The translations under genes were made by a program, and so were the position numbers. A model generated the notes under the pieces. It was not told the DNA's origin and did not search any database. It worked only from the letters and a program-made list of their open reading frames with translations. Source: Micromussa lordhowensis (Eukaryota; Cnidaria; Anthozoa; Scleractinia; Lobophylliidae). Taken from it: a stretch of DNA of 64,000 nucleotides. Position 1 is the first letter of the stretch; every line of letters begins with the position of its first letter. Of the stretch, positions 10,871 through 22,044 are shown in pieces. The DNA lies in NCBI GenBank assembly GCA_964020085.1, contig OZ026598.1, positions 6,759,424 through 6,823,423 of the forward strand, written 5' to 3'.

Positions 10871-12245
10871 CATACGAGTATTGTATTCCTGCGATTGCAT
10901 CAGAATGGAGGTATTTGACTGCGCCATGAACGCTTGAATGGCCCAGCTCTGAAGAATGTGCAAAATTTGAGCGTTGTTGCCCATAAGATATTTGTGCCGC
11001 TTGAAGTATCATGAGTGTAGGTTTCATCCTCGTCAAAATGGGGTCTGCAATCAGAAGAGTAATGCGCATGGGCCAGAACCCCTCCAGGTCCGTTGAATGG
11101 GTACGGACAAGTCCTCTCCGCATTGGTACCGCCGTGACTGTATCCCTCAAAACTAATTGAAGAAAAAATGTGACGGTACCACAGGGTTTATGTTTGACAC
11201 TGAATCTTGCGGTTTTAATACCTAAGTGGTTGTGGTTGTTACTTGACTATCCTTTTAAAAAATTATTTTATAGGACGGTAACCATCATAGCGTTGTGAAA
11301 AGTTTAATGATGTTACATTACATTGACGTTTGCGTTACTTGCGCTGCTCATATCACTGAATTTCAGTCCAGAAACATTGGCCCAGTGCTGTAGTACCTTA
11401 AGTATCAAATATCTGTTTTTGCCGATTCTATAACAAAAGTGTAACAAAAAAATGCCCTACAATTTTACGTTCTCACGTAAACTGTATGTAAAATAGCCAC
11501 CGCGAACTTCAGCACAACCACTTCTAATACGATAATTATAGAGGAACATACAACTCGCATTGGGTCAAGTGTATTCGGCCAAACGACCCAGAACCTTGTA
11601 CCCTGTTGCAAACAGCAAGAGCCAGTTCGATGGTTCATTTAGTGAGATTATGAAAATAACGTCTCTGAGCTGAGCAGTTCTGACTAATTTGTTTACAATC
11701 GTTTATGAAGACGAACATATGGGAAAGTGCCTTCAAATTATACTTACATGGGGTAGGTCCTGAATGGTAAGGTAAAGTCTGCATACGAGCCAAGTGGCTC
11801 ATCAGGCCGGAGCTTATCCCGGTTTCCGTGGCATGAAGCGACTAGGAGTATTTCTACTCCCCCCTGGATGGGATGCCAGTCCATCGCAGGGTTACCCCCA
11901 GCATTAAATTCGCCGGTACCCATTTATACACCTGGGTGGAGAGAGGCACCGTGGGGGTAAAGTGTCTTGCCTAAGAACACAACACAATGTCCCTGGCCAG
12001 GGCTCGAACCCGGACCGCTCGCTCCGGAGTCGAGCGCACTAACCATGAGGCCATCGCACCTCCACTAGGTCCTGAATAGGTCGGACAAAATACGCCAAAT
12101 GAGTCTCTGCCCATTTGCCACCGATAGCATATCTCGGCATGCGCGAGTCTCCGTTGGCGTCAGGAACACTAGATCCAGGCTTCTTCATCAGACGGACAGT
12201 TGCGTCATGATCCAGTTTGAAACTGATGTGGAGGAAATTACTCAT
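10871..12245 (-). pseudogene. MMP-B: dead metalloproteinase copy split by a SINE
   Basis: Minus-strand remnants of two MMP exons. The propeptide exon (12245-12066, then 11765-11748 beyond the SINE) reads [14 protein letters not shown].. and WAETHLAYFVRPIQDL, but the cysteine switch PRCG has become PGSS, so the latch cysteine is gone. The catalytic exon (11152-10871) starts well ([20 protein letters not shown], then HFDEDE) and then shifts frame. The HExxH site is destroyed and the Met-turn is deleted (GAV joins straight to KYLHSDAIAGIQYSYG). Signal, linker and ShKT exons were not found. The state is the same in the second unit, so the gene died before the duplication. Confidence 0.85.
11766..12065 (-). 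mobile_element. tRNA-headed SINE inserted in the MMP-B propeptide exon
   Basis: A ~300-bp insertion flanked by a perfect 12-bp target duplication, TAGGTCCTGAAT (11754-11765 and 12066-12077). Read on the minus strand, the head has an A-box-like TGGCCTCATGGTTAGTGCGC and a B-box GGGTTCGAGCCC. The middle contains the conserved-looking CTGGATGGGATGCCAGTCCATCG segment (complement strand), which recalls the Nin-DC domain of metazoan SINEs; that family name is from memory. The 3' tail is a short CTTACC/TTACC repeat. Confidence 0.85.
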
Positions 12246-12324
12246 CGAGAATGAATATCAGAACGGCGTTAACCCAATTCTGACCGAATAAGAATATTCA
12301 AGCGATAAGCCCGATTGAAACTTA

Positions 12325-12402
12325 GAGGGGCAGTAATTATATAATGCTAAAAATGTTTTCTCTGAGGGGCAGTAATTATATAATGCTAAAAATGTTTTCT
12401 CT
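12325..12402. repeat. 39-bp direct tandem duplication
   Basis: GAGGGGCAGTAATTATATAA and the following 19 bases occur twice head to tail. The same pair exists at 27787-27864. Confidence 0.9.
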
Positions 12403-13763
12403 GACGTAAGCAGCATGATAATATTAACCTCGCAGGCTGTTAACAAAAGTTATGCTTAAGGACATTAAACTCGTGCTCTGGCTGCTGATGAGTGGTGACG
12501 AGGTCCAACCTACTTTGAACTAACTCGTGTAACTATTTTTAGCGTTATTTCCCAGTAAATATTATTTTTTTTCCTAAACTTCATTTTCCTAAAAGTTTAT
12601 CCCTTCACGATTATCTCCTGCTTGTCTTCCAGCCGCCCTAATTTGCCGTAGGGATCGAGCTTTTGTCTGTATTCGCTATCTTTCCAACCTTCGAAATACA
12701 AACATCCACTGACTTTACGAGTTCTCTTTTGGGTGATGAAAAGCTCGAAAAACGCAAGACACAACATATATATCCTTAGTCGAGCCTTTGAACTACTATC
12801 ATCCCATCATTCCTTTTCCACACCCATCCCGTTCATAAATCCAAAAATAGTGAGAACCGATAAAGATGGCGAGTGTTATTTGTAAATAATACATTCATAA
12901 GGTCACGCAGAGATTTTGTACCTTTTTTAGAGGAAATTTCGGTTGTAGATTGAATGTTGTAGTACATAGGTTTCAGATACTTTTTCAGATACTTTGTGTA
13001 TAACTGCGATGATCAATCATCTCTTCATACCTTTCTCCGTAGTTCAAATATATGATCTTTCATATATTCATTTGCAATAAGCGATATGTTCATAATAAGG
13101 ACCGTTTTTTTCCCGAAGTTTCGGAGAGAACACTAAAGTTTCTTATTATACACTTCCTTGAAGATTCCATAATTTATCACTAGTACTTAGCTTTACTACA
13201 TGATACAGTCTATCGGGTTAGTCCTTTGAAATTAAAAACATAGAAGGGAACCCAAAACTGTTCCCTGTAGAATTCCGCAAGTAATGGAGTAGGCTGGAGA
13301 AGACCTTTCTTCGCAAATTACCGTTTAAAAACGTCCTTTAAAAAAATCATCCAGGTTAGCAGTGTTCTGTTGATTCAGTGTTCTCGTACCGAGGCTTACC
13401 CTTGCAGTCCACCATTTATGAATTCCCCTTCTAGTTTTTAAATCTTGTAATGGCCTAGGAGGCCATTAGCATATGGTGCCCCGCAAAACTAAGGTGGCTC
13501 TGAACATTACCTATGTGTTGTTTAACTATGAAAAACGTTGTCTCTCAACATGCTTATCACAAATTCGAGAATACAAAATGCGTCTCACCAAGCATTTTGT
13601 TAACATGAGCACTTAAAGCTATAGTAGCCTATTACGCCATGAAAATGACCACAACTTGTTCAACAATGACTGGGCAATTATGTGAAATCAACAATGAGGA
13701 GTTTTGCAAAGTGAAAGTTCTCTCATTTCCGTTTTAAAAAGTTAACCGCTGAAAGATTTTGGA

Positions 13764-14113
13764 ACACATTTATAAAAGTGAACGACGTTTCGGTTACGCC
13801 ATTATCAAGTTATAAAGTGAAGAGTATAAGGTGTGAAGTGAATATATAATATTTGAGAAAAATTTTTTTTTACATAAAATGCTTGCGGGTCCTATGGGTA
13901 TAAGAAACACAAAAAGAAAAACACACAAAAAAAAAAAACACCAAAAGAATGTGTTAATGTTTCTTATACCAATAGGACCCGCAAGCCTTTTATGTAAATT
14001 TTTTATTTTTTTTTTCAAATATTATATATTCACTTCACACCTTATACCCTTCACTTTTTAACTTGATAATGGCGTAACGTAGCACCGAAACGTCGTTCAG
14101 TTTTATAAATGCA
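13764..14113. repeat. 350-bp foldback element
   Basis: Arms of about 150 bp: CATTTATAAAAGTGAACGAC at the left is mirrored by GTCGTTCAGTTTTATAAATG at the right. The inner parts carry GCTTGCGGGTCCTATGGGTA and its mirror, with A/T runs at the loop. The two small open frames across it are consequences of the palindrome. Copy in unit 2 at 29202-29543. Confidence 0.85.
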
Positions 14114-15431
14114 TTTTCGTTTTCTAGAAGGAAATGAATTGTCCTATAATTTTTTAAATGTTTCTCCGAAACTTCGAGAAAACGGGAAAACGTGTCTATT
14201 TGAAAGCAGTCTCCAACCTTTGCATACTATGCCACGGGTTTTAGTGCACGGGATATTAGCTCAACCAATAAGATTTTCATAATCTAAGCATTTCCTTTAT
14301 GGTACGCTGTTCAAGATAAATCGATTAACGATGGATGGTAACGAAATTCATAAGAGAAAATGAATGAACCAAAACCAACACATGTTTTGATCTGTTCCTT
14401 TTATTCTCACGTTTATTTCATATACTTCCACAAGAATAAACCTCAGTCAATAAAAGTAACACGAGCTTTTATTTACTTATCCCTGACCTGTAACCAAACA
14501 TAGAAAAAATGAGTTTCAGTACACTATTCAAGCTGCGAACTGTAGCACAAAACCTACTAGCGGAATTCCCCTGAAATATCTTATTTTACCACCTACGTAC
14601 GTTATGCTGGCCAAAAATCTAGATTTCATATTTTACAGCAAGACTGGCAATCTTTTGGCACTGAACATTTTCCACTAGGTCTGCGGTCAATAGAACTGTA
14701 GCACTCAATTCCATTTACATGTTTTCAGCTATTGTCGTGAAATAAACCGAAGTCGAAGGCAAAAATCTCTTAGTAACCGAATTGCATGTGAATGTAACGC
14801 CATCTACAGATCACGCACATTTCTTTTGAATAACATAATAGATTCTCAACTGTCCAATCTGTGTTGACTAAGAGGAAAAGTCTGGGCAAGCCTATAGTTT
14901 TCATTCTACTAGACTGACGTTCATTAGAATGCAAGACGACACTTAATTAGTATGCAGGAAATCCAAATTAGTATGCAGGAAGGCAGGGTTGGCAGGGGAA
15001 GGCAAGGGGAAGGGAATGGGAAGGCAGAAACGAGGCTTCATTTTTAACATAGTATACTACTGAAATTCATAAGGGAAAATGAATGAACCAAAACCAACAC
15101 ATGTTTTGATCTGTTCCTTTTACACGAATCTTTCTTCATTTATTGCTGACCTGCAACCAAACATAGAAAACATTTCATTACGCTTTTCAAGCTACGAACA
15201 GTAAGTATACACATGAATTATTGAATTTATGTTCTTTTTGAAAGTTTATGCAAAGAGTTCTTAAGACATTATTTAATTTATCAGGTTCCGTGTAACCGAT
15301 GATTGATTAGCATGCTATGTGAATGTATGCTCGTGCTTTGGCTTATGGTATATGATCTAAATTTTTTTGGACTCGTTCCATTATTGGCCATAAACACCCC
15401 TGTCACCTTCCCAATACAATCTTTCTTACAA

Positions 15432-15437
15432 TTTATT
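15432..15437 (-). promoter_or_regulatory. Polyadenylation signal of MMP-C
   Basis: AATAAA on the minus strand lies 11 bases past the MMP-C stop codon. The equivalent site in C' is at 30857-30862. Confidence 0.5.
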
Positions 15438-15447
15438 TTCTCTATTA

Positions 15448-15578
15448 TTAATTTTTGAACAACTTACAATTAAAGCATGTCTTCTCGCACCAATACTTCA
15501 TGCTATCAGGATACGTAACACAATAACCAGCGTCCTTATACGGTTGGCATGAAGTAGTCAACTTGTCTTCGCAATGGC
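15448..15578 (-). CDS. ShKT-domain exon of MMP-C
   Basis: The final exon starts after ACACTATAG and reads [19 protein letters not shown], then [18 protein letters not shown], ending LFKN*. The six-cysteine spacing and the Lys-Tyr pair before the fourth cysteine are typical of ShKT domains. Too short for a standard ORF scan. Within an MMP this is a domain of an enzyme and not by itself evidence of a venom toxin. Confidence 0.88.
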
Positions 15579-18500
15579 CTATAGTGTCAAGGAAGTATCG
15601 ACATATTAATTACTGTTGTAAAAGTTGTTCTCTCTAGACCGTAGGGGATTCGAACCATTTCCCCTACCATCCTTGTGTTTTTGGTGATCTCTTAAACAGA
15701 CTGACAGAGACTGAGAGTCACTATAGTCGCTATATAAACAATTACTGGATGAGGCCTTTGTGATATCCGGATTAATCAAGGTCGAGGTAAATGTTATCAA
15801 CCTCAGCCTTAGGCTTCGGCTGATAGCACTTACCACGACCTTGATTATTCCGGATATCACAAAAACCGAATCTTATAACTGTTTTATTATATATTGTTTT
15901 AAAGCAAATAATGACAAACGCATTTTGTTGAAGAGACGATTTGGCCATCCATGCCACATCACTCGTAAACTTGACATTGCTCTTGTAAATCATGCATCGA
16001 GTGCGCAACCTACTGATTATTCACTAATCTTCTAGCAGACTAGTAAATAATCTGTAGGTTGCGCTGTTTCCCAGAATTAATTGTAGGCTTTAAGCCAATG
16101 AGAAGAGAGATAGTGACTACAATGTACAATAAGGAGGGTAAGTTGTTATGACTTAATATAGCGCCAATGTCGTCAAGACAATGTAATCGAACTGTTAATT
16201 TCCGATAGCTTCAAAAAGTAGAACTTGTAAAGGCTAATGCTAAAACATTAAAACAAGTGTTGCAATATTGACATATATATTAGAACAGGTGGATTTTCCT
16301 CCTTTTGAAAGAGAGTGCCAGGAAAGATCAAAGCAGACAACGTTAATGGACAGGACAGGACACGGTAAACTAGAAGAAGCCTAGATACGGGAGCCTTGCG
16401 TCCCTCAAGAATTTGGCGATCACTAAGCAGTCGCGACACTCACTTTGAGCTGTAGGGGCTGGAGTTTGGTTGCCACCAGAGTTAGTACCTGATAGAAAAC
16501 AAAACAATTAAGACCCCTGGAACAATCCACTAAACATTAAAACTGTAAATTTTCGACATCAATGATCAGCCCAGTTATGTACACACCTTAAGCAGATGTG
16601 AAAATATTGCCTTTTCAAGTTTTTCCTCATAGCTGCTCAAGTTTTTGCACAAGAAAGCACGTGAAAATATTGAAAATGTAATAAAGTTGTCTTGTCTTGT
16701 CTTGTCTTGTGATAATCATTCATGTCCTTACAACTTTCTCCCCATTTGAAAGTATTCCCTTTATTCACGGTGGATTCCACAGCATTCACTCGCAAAGCTG
16801 AAAATATTGTTATTTTTTTCAGGTACATTGTTGTGTTCCATGTTAGCATTTTAAAAGCGATGTCACCCTTGCTTAGCCCTGGTTTATTTTTTGGTTTGTC
16901 ACGCTTAGTCAAAATGCTCCCCTCCTCTCCCTACCAACTCAAATTTTCCGGAACGAAAAGCGATGTAATCTTAACAGGCCGCTTCTTGGTCATAATATCA
17001 TCACTAAACAAAATGCTAGAAAGATGTTAATTGGCCCTCGAAAAGGTGAAAAGGCATATTGAACTTATTTTGAACACGTGATGTGGTTTTGAAAATTCCT
17101 TTGTGGAAACCATTCTTAGGAAACTTTTGACTTTACTTTCCGTGCCATCGCGTACTACCCTGAAGTTTATCACAGCTCTTCTTGCGCTCTCTTACCATAC
17201 AAATATTGAATCCCAGCAATGTCGTCAGAGTGGAGCTTCATGTCTGGGACATAACCGGTATAGTAAGGATACATGATTGCCCCATGGATGTTTGTATGTT
17301 GCAGGCCCAAGGAATGTCCAAATTCATGCACCGCCACCCATAAAAGATTGGTACCACTGCTAGTCTCGTGGGTAAAGGTTTCGTCTTCGTCAAAGTGAGC
17401 TCGCCCGTCTTCAGGGTAATACGCATGCGCCAGAACACCTCCAGGTCCGTCGAATGGATACGGGCATGTCCCTTCCACATTGGTGCCACCGTGACTGTAG
17501 CTCCCAAAGCTAATTAAAGGAAATGTTAACTAAACCTTCACGATTAAAATATAACAATATTTCGACTTTTTCAATAATTGCAACTTATTAAAAAAACACG
17601 TCCGTTTTTTCCTGTTGTTTGTATTGTTGTAAGAAAATGAAAAATAGCACAGAGTAAAAGTAAATTCTTAATTAGCTGCAGCGCTCTACTTGTATCACTA
17701 CAGTACTCTTAAGCTCTTGCTTTATGACACAGATGTAAGATTTAGTGAAGCTTCTCATTCCAATAATCGGAACAGGAAAAAAATCGCGATGATTGATCAT
17801 TATGTATGGATGTATGTACGTAAGTATGATTGTAATGCACAAGCATGAAGCCTTAGTCTAAGATATGCAGTTTGTCAAATACAGCCAGACACGTTGGAGA
17901 GTGTCGTCAAAGTTTTAAATAAAAGATACAAAGTTCGTTTGCTCATCCAGGGAATTAGGTCTTTTTATCCCAAAATTTATTTCCCCAAATTTAATCCATA
18001 TTCAGAGCGGGTTTTAAATGAGTTTCGTAAAAATAAGACCAAAGTAATCACTCTAGCCAATCACAAAGGACACAGACAAGACACAGAACCAATCAAAACT
18101 GTACGTAACTACATGTAGCTGACGCAAAGCGCGGGAAAACAAGTGCGGGTGATTAACGATTGGTTTTGGTTTTCTTGTAATTGGATGAAGAAGTGACGCG
18201 GGTTTAATAAGCCAATGGTGTAGCGTAGTTGATTCAAAACCAGTTACTTTAGGACATACCAATCAAAACCACGCTATTTCCCTGTTGACTACCTAATTAC
18301 TCAAACTACCTTATTTTGATGTCTGCATCACTGGCGCTACCGACTTCAGAGAATGTCAACGCAGACACGTCGGCCCAGAACTTCAGTGCTTCACCAAATA
18401 TCTCTCTCTGCTGATCCTATTAATTAATAGATCAGACAAAATGATTTTAATGAATTGACTATTTTTAGGTACGTTATCCCTATTTAGGATGGGCAATGTT

Positions 18501-20913
18501 TTCCTTCGTGATGTCAATATTTTTCGATATTTCATGACTTCACCGTGAGCACAAAAAGAAATTTTCTTGCGTTTCCTTCGGTAAAATTCCACAAAAATCT
18601 GGCAGACTAGCAATTAACATTTTACCTTTGTTGGAGCTTGTTTTTCAGGGAAATCGACCTGGCCAGTTTTTCTGCAGTGGTAAAAGACGTAAATTTGCAA
18701 AAATATAAATAATGCCTTTCCAACCCTATTTTTTCCGCTTTAAAAGTCATATCCCGGCGGAGTCGTTGTACCCTGAAAATTTCACCGAAGAAAATTCAAG
18801 AAAAGCTCAAATCATGAAGCCATATAAACGGCATAAAAGGCATTTGTTTGGTTGGGTCTTGATAACATAAGCCTAAAAGGCCAGATTTTAAAAGAGATAA
18901 TAGTAACGTACTTTTTAAGCATTGCTTAGACTGGGTGTAAAAGCATGATTTAAAAAAACACTTGCGCGTACAACGCCATAAATGATTACCCTATGAAGCC
19001 ACCTTAGGTAGAAGGGGACGGAAATTGCTCTTGTAAACTGTGTACTCGGCATAGCATTCACACTTATATAAAAGGTACACACAATTAAAAGCATCCAAAC
19101 TAGGCTACTGAAGTTATAGCCACGTAAAAGTGATGACTCCTTATCACACCTCAATAATATCACAGTTTAAAATACCCATCTTATTAGAACCAAAATGTTG
19201 GTTTTTATCCATTCTCCAAGAATAGTCAGAAAAAATACAAAGGGGTGCAAAATACAACTCACAAATGAAACCTTTATAAAGTTGTTTTTTTTTAAAAAAA
19301 GCCATTACACCTTGGCAAAAAAACATTTGAAAGTACCGCTCCCATACAAACGTCACGTCGCATGGTCAATTTAACGATTGAAAAACCAAAATGAGTACTG
19401 GTAAGTTGTAGGAACTGTTAACATTTTTGAACACTGAAGTTTAAAACCCGTTTAAGTGAGCATAATTTGAAATCGGCTCGGATACTTTAAATTCCCTCCA
19501 CTTTAGGCTACGTAGGATAAACAATTTCAAAACAACCAAAAAGAGCCTTCAGCTCTAAATTGTACTCACATGTGGAAGATCCTGACCAGGTTGGACGTAA
19601 TATTTCAAGTGAGTCTTTGACCATTTTCCAAGAGTGACATATCTTCGCAAGCGACTTCCTGGAGTGGGATCACTCATTCCACACCGAGGCTTCTTCATGA
19701 GTCGAACAGTTGAGTCGTCCAGTTTGCCACTGACCTGGAGACCATAGAACTCCTGAAATTGTCGGATGGCCGTGCTAACATCGTGGTTACCACTGCGAGT
19801 TTTTGATATGTAGCCGTAACGCATTAAATAGCGCTAAAAGAATAATTATCAACGACATTTTAGTAAACTTAGACTAATCCTTTACAAGCAAAATCGACAA
19901 GCAAAGCCCATTTGGTCGGATTTGTTGCAGTGTCTGCAGTGTGTCTGCACTAAAGAAGAAATATAAATGAACGGCTGGCATGACAAAACAAATATGTTGC
20001 CTTTGGGGAGAAGACGATGAACCCGCCTTTCTTAAAGTGATTGTAACTCGTAGAGACCTTCAACCCAACCGCGAGTTAAAAGAGCTTGTAAGACTTAGAA
20101 ACTGGTTCAATTCAGTATTGCTCTTTGGGTCGAGATGATAGCAAAATATCTGGTTGGTAAAAGCACCCGAAAGCACGTACAGTATTTGCACTTTTTTTTG
20201 AGTGTTTAACACTGTTTAATGCATCAGCCAAAAATTCTTCAGGATAGTTAATCGCGCCACTTTCTTTCAAAAATCGTATTTTTGTTTCGTTGGAAGCGTA
20301 TTGTGATCATCCCTATTTTTTTTGTTCCGTGGTCCGGCAGTTTTCATAATAACACCCTATAACGCCCATGCACAAATCATGAACACGTGGTAGAGTTAAC
20401 AAGTAAAAATGTCAACACGAGTATGACTGCATCAATGGTGCAAAAACTGTTCACATCTATTAATTCTTGTTCTTGTCTTACATTTTTTTGTATTTTTGTT
20501 TTGTTTTAAATTAATTGGTTTAGTTCAAGTAGTTCGCATACATTTAAGAGAGGTTAAAAATCAGCTTGCAAGTACGCATTGCGGACTTATTTTTCAATAA
20601 GCACAAATTGCCCAAATTAACCCCTTGTCTGAGTATTAATCTGGAATCCATTACTACCAAGGCCATAGTTTTGACAATGTTTCATATTATTAATTGCCAA
20701 ATTTACGCGATTTTTGGTGTGTTGTTTTGGGGTTCAATTTTGATGAACTTGTTTCTAAAACAAAAAAACAGTCGATAAGCAGAAATTCCCCTTGATTAAT
20801 AGTTGGCTAGAAGTATTCATTTGAAATCCACTACATACCAAGGCCATAGTTTGGTCATCTTCGCAAATCGCAAATCCAATGAAGAACGACAGCAAAAACA
20901 CGGCAACCAACAT
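15448..20913 (-). CDS. MMP-C: secreted metalloproteinase with C-terminal ShKT domain, 6 exons
   Basis: Minus-strand exons 20913-20839, 19833-19570, 18410-18310, 17509-17196, 16488-16444 and 15578-15448 all have GT-AG borders and join in frame into 309 residues. They encode the signal peptide ([16 protein letters not shown]); propeptide with cysteine switch PRCGMSD (Cys76); start of the catalytic domain ([16 protein letters not shown]); main catalytic exon with [17 protein letters not shown] (His208, His212, His218) and Met-turn AIMYP; a 15-residue Thr/Pro linker ([14 protein letters not shown]); and a ShKT domain with six cysteines ([24 protein letters not shown]). No hemopexin domain or furin site. 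The start at 20913 is preferred over the ATG at 20955 because a TATA box at 20982-20977 places transcription start near 20950 and D has only the short form. Likely an extracellular protease with a targeting or channel-binding tail (inference). Confidence 0.88.
15759..15862. repeat. Palindromic MITE in MMP-C intron 5
   Basis: GTGATATCCGGATTAATCAA...GTCG is mirrored by CGACCTTGATTATTCCGGATATCAC. The element lies in the intron before the ShKT exon, in both C and C' (31184-31287). MMP-D has only the right end (TTCCGGATATCACAAAAACC), with the left part missing or replaced. Confidence 0.75.
16690..16710. repeat. CTTGT microsatellite
   Basis: Four perfect CTTGT units in MMP-C intron 4; the second unit has an interrupted version (CTTTTCTTGT...) near 32116-32140. 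Confidence 0.8.
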
Positions 20914-20976
20914 TTTTATGATAAGTCTGCAGAGAGCTCCGATTGAATTGAACATTCAGAAGACTGGCCTACTTAC

Positions 20977-20982
20977 TTTATA
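20977..20982 (-). promoter_or_regulatory. TATA box of MMP-C
   Basis: GCTATAAAGTAAG on the minus strand lies 64-69 bp upstream of the preferred ATG (20913). The same box is present in C' (37359-37364) and, as ACTATAAAATAAG, at the equivalent position in D (48656-48661). Retention in the older paralogue supports function. Confidence 0.65.
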
Positions 20983-21085
20983 GCAAACGCTTGAATTCTT
21001 ATTGTATGGCTTAGATAAATACTTAACGTAAATATTTGGTAACACATTAGTTAAATGCAGGTATCAGAGTTTGGTCATGGACCAG

Positions 21086-22044
21086 TGTCACGAAATTATT
21101 TAGTAGTTGTTTGCGTTTAGTTTAGGTTTTTGTTTTAGTGTGTTTTGTTTGGATTTTGTCGTTCATTATTACGTAACTTTATTACGTAACTCATGTAGCA
21201 TTTAAGTATTTAATATTTAAACATTCTTAGTGTATTGTGTAGTTTAGTATTATGTTTAGTTTATTGTGTATTGTGTAGTAACTTTCTTTATAGCGTTTGT
21301 TTTAAGTGTTAATTGTAGAAATAATTACCATAAATGTATAAATGTAAGTTGTACAGATGTAGTGGGTTGTTGTGTGTAGCAGTTCTGTTGGTTGATATTC
21401 CTGGGTAGAAGAAGAAGAAGGAAGAGGAAGGCGACTGCAAGCACATTGTTCATCACTGTAAAGCGTCAGTAAATCGACCCCTAGATTCACGACAAAGAGT
21501 CATTTGCCGGGGGGAACGAGTGTGCAAAGAAAAGGTGGCCGGAGAACGAGTGTGCAAAGAAAAGGTGGCCGGAGGACGAGTGAGAAGTGCTGCTCAAGAA
21601 AGCTAACCGGAGTAAGCCGGACATCTGAAGTTCAAGAATTACGGACTGACTGAAGTTATGACATGGTGAGTTAAGTTGGAAGTGGGAGTATTACTGAACG
21701 GGTGTTTGGTTGGTTGTGTGTGTGGTGGACGTTGTTGGGATCAGGACAAGGACGCAAGAAAAAAAAAAGAACTGTGAACTGTTGTATATAATTTGTAAAT
21801 AGTTAGTTAGTTTTCGTATTCATTTGTTATTATTGTATTAATTTTCAAGCAAAAGATTGTTATAGAATATTTAGAATTAGTTACTTGTTAATGCTGTTAA
21901 TAAACATTAGCTATTGTAATTCATGGTCGTGTGTTGCGGGATTGTGGGAAGGGGTGCGTGTATTCAGTCATTGTTAGTTTCGGTGTTATTAGTCTACTTT
22001 TCCCATTTTTTATCGTCAAGGGACTTTTCGGGGCTTACGCCACA
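21086..22044 (+). mobile_element. Solo LTR (959 bp) with 5-bp target duplication
   Basis: The element begins TGTCACGAAATT and ends GCTTACGCCACA (TG...CA termini). It is flanked by ACCAG at 21081-21085 and 22045-22049. The second-unit copy has one ACCAG at 37463-37467, and MMP-D's flank also has the empty CATGGACCAGCTAAGCAAG, so the insertion is new to copy 1. No internal retroelement genes are present, as expected after LTR-LTR recombination. An AATAAA near 21900 suggests plus orientation. A 30-bp tandem repeat lies at 21514-21579. Family not identified. Confidence 0.9.
21514..21579. repeat. 30-bp tandem repeat inside the solo LTR
   Basis: GAACGAGTGTGCAAAGAAAA with its GGTGGCCGGA continuation occurs twice, with the start of a third degenerate unit (GGACGAGTGAG). 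Such U3-region repeats often hold promoter elements; that role is inferred here. Confidence 0.85.

Larger units (their letters stand above)
12250..15440. other. Non-coding spacer between MMP-B and MMP-C
   Basis: No gene is recognised. It contains a 39-bp tandem duplication (12325-12402), a 350-bp foldback (13764-14113) and a G-rich AGGCAGGG-type stretch near 14985-15025. From about 14558 onward it aligns with the left end of the MMP-D block (42251 onward), marking the limit of the older duplication. Confidence 0.55.

Noticed and set aside
10530..10929. A 120-codon plus-strand frame and its unit-2 twin at 26028-26390
   Set aside because: No domain or signal is seen. It runs antisense into the MMP-B catalytic remnant, and its retention in both copies only reflects the recent duplication.
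13794..14061. Two overlapping frames on opposite strands rich in Phe/Lys
   Set aside because: They lie entirely in the arms of the 350-bp foldback, and their similarity to each other comes from the palindrome.
15448..15578. Calling the ShKT exon a separate venom toxin gene
   Set aside because: It has no signal peptide or promoter of its own, and its phase-1 acceptor matches the MMP linker exon in all three paralogues.
15606..16035. Frames of 78-91 codons near the MMP-C ShKT exon, repeated at 31.0-31.5 kb
   Set aside because: They are readings across the palindromic MITE and intron on both strands, with stops in the older MMP-D equivalent.
16722..17030. A 102-codon plus-strand frame present in both units
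   Set aside because: Antisense within MMP-C intron 4. In MMP-D the region is interrupted, and no domain is recognisable.
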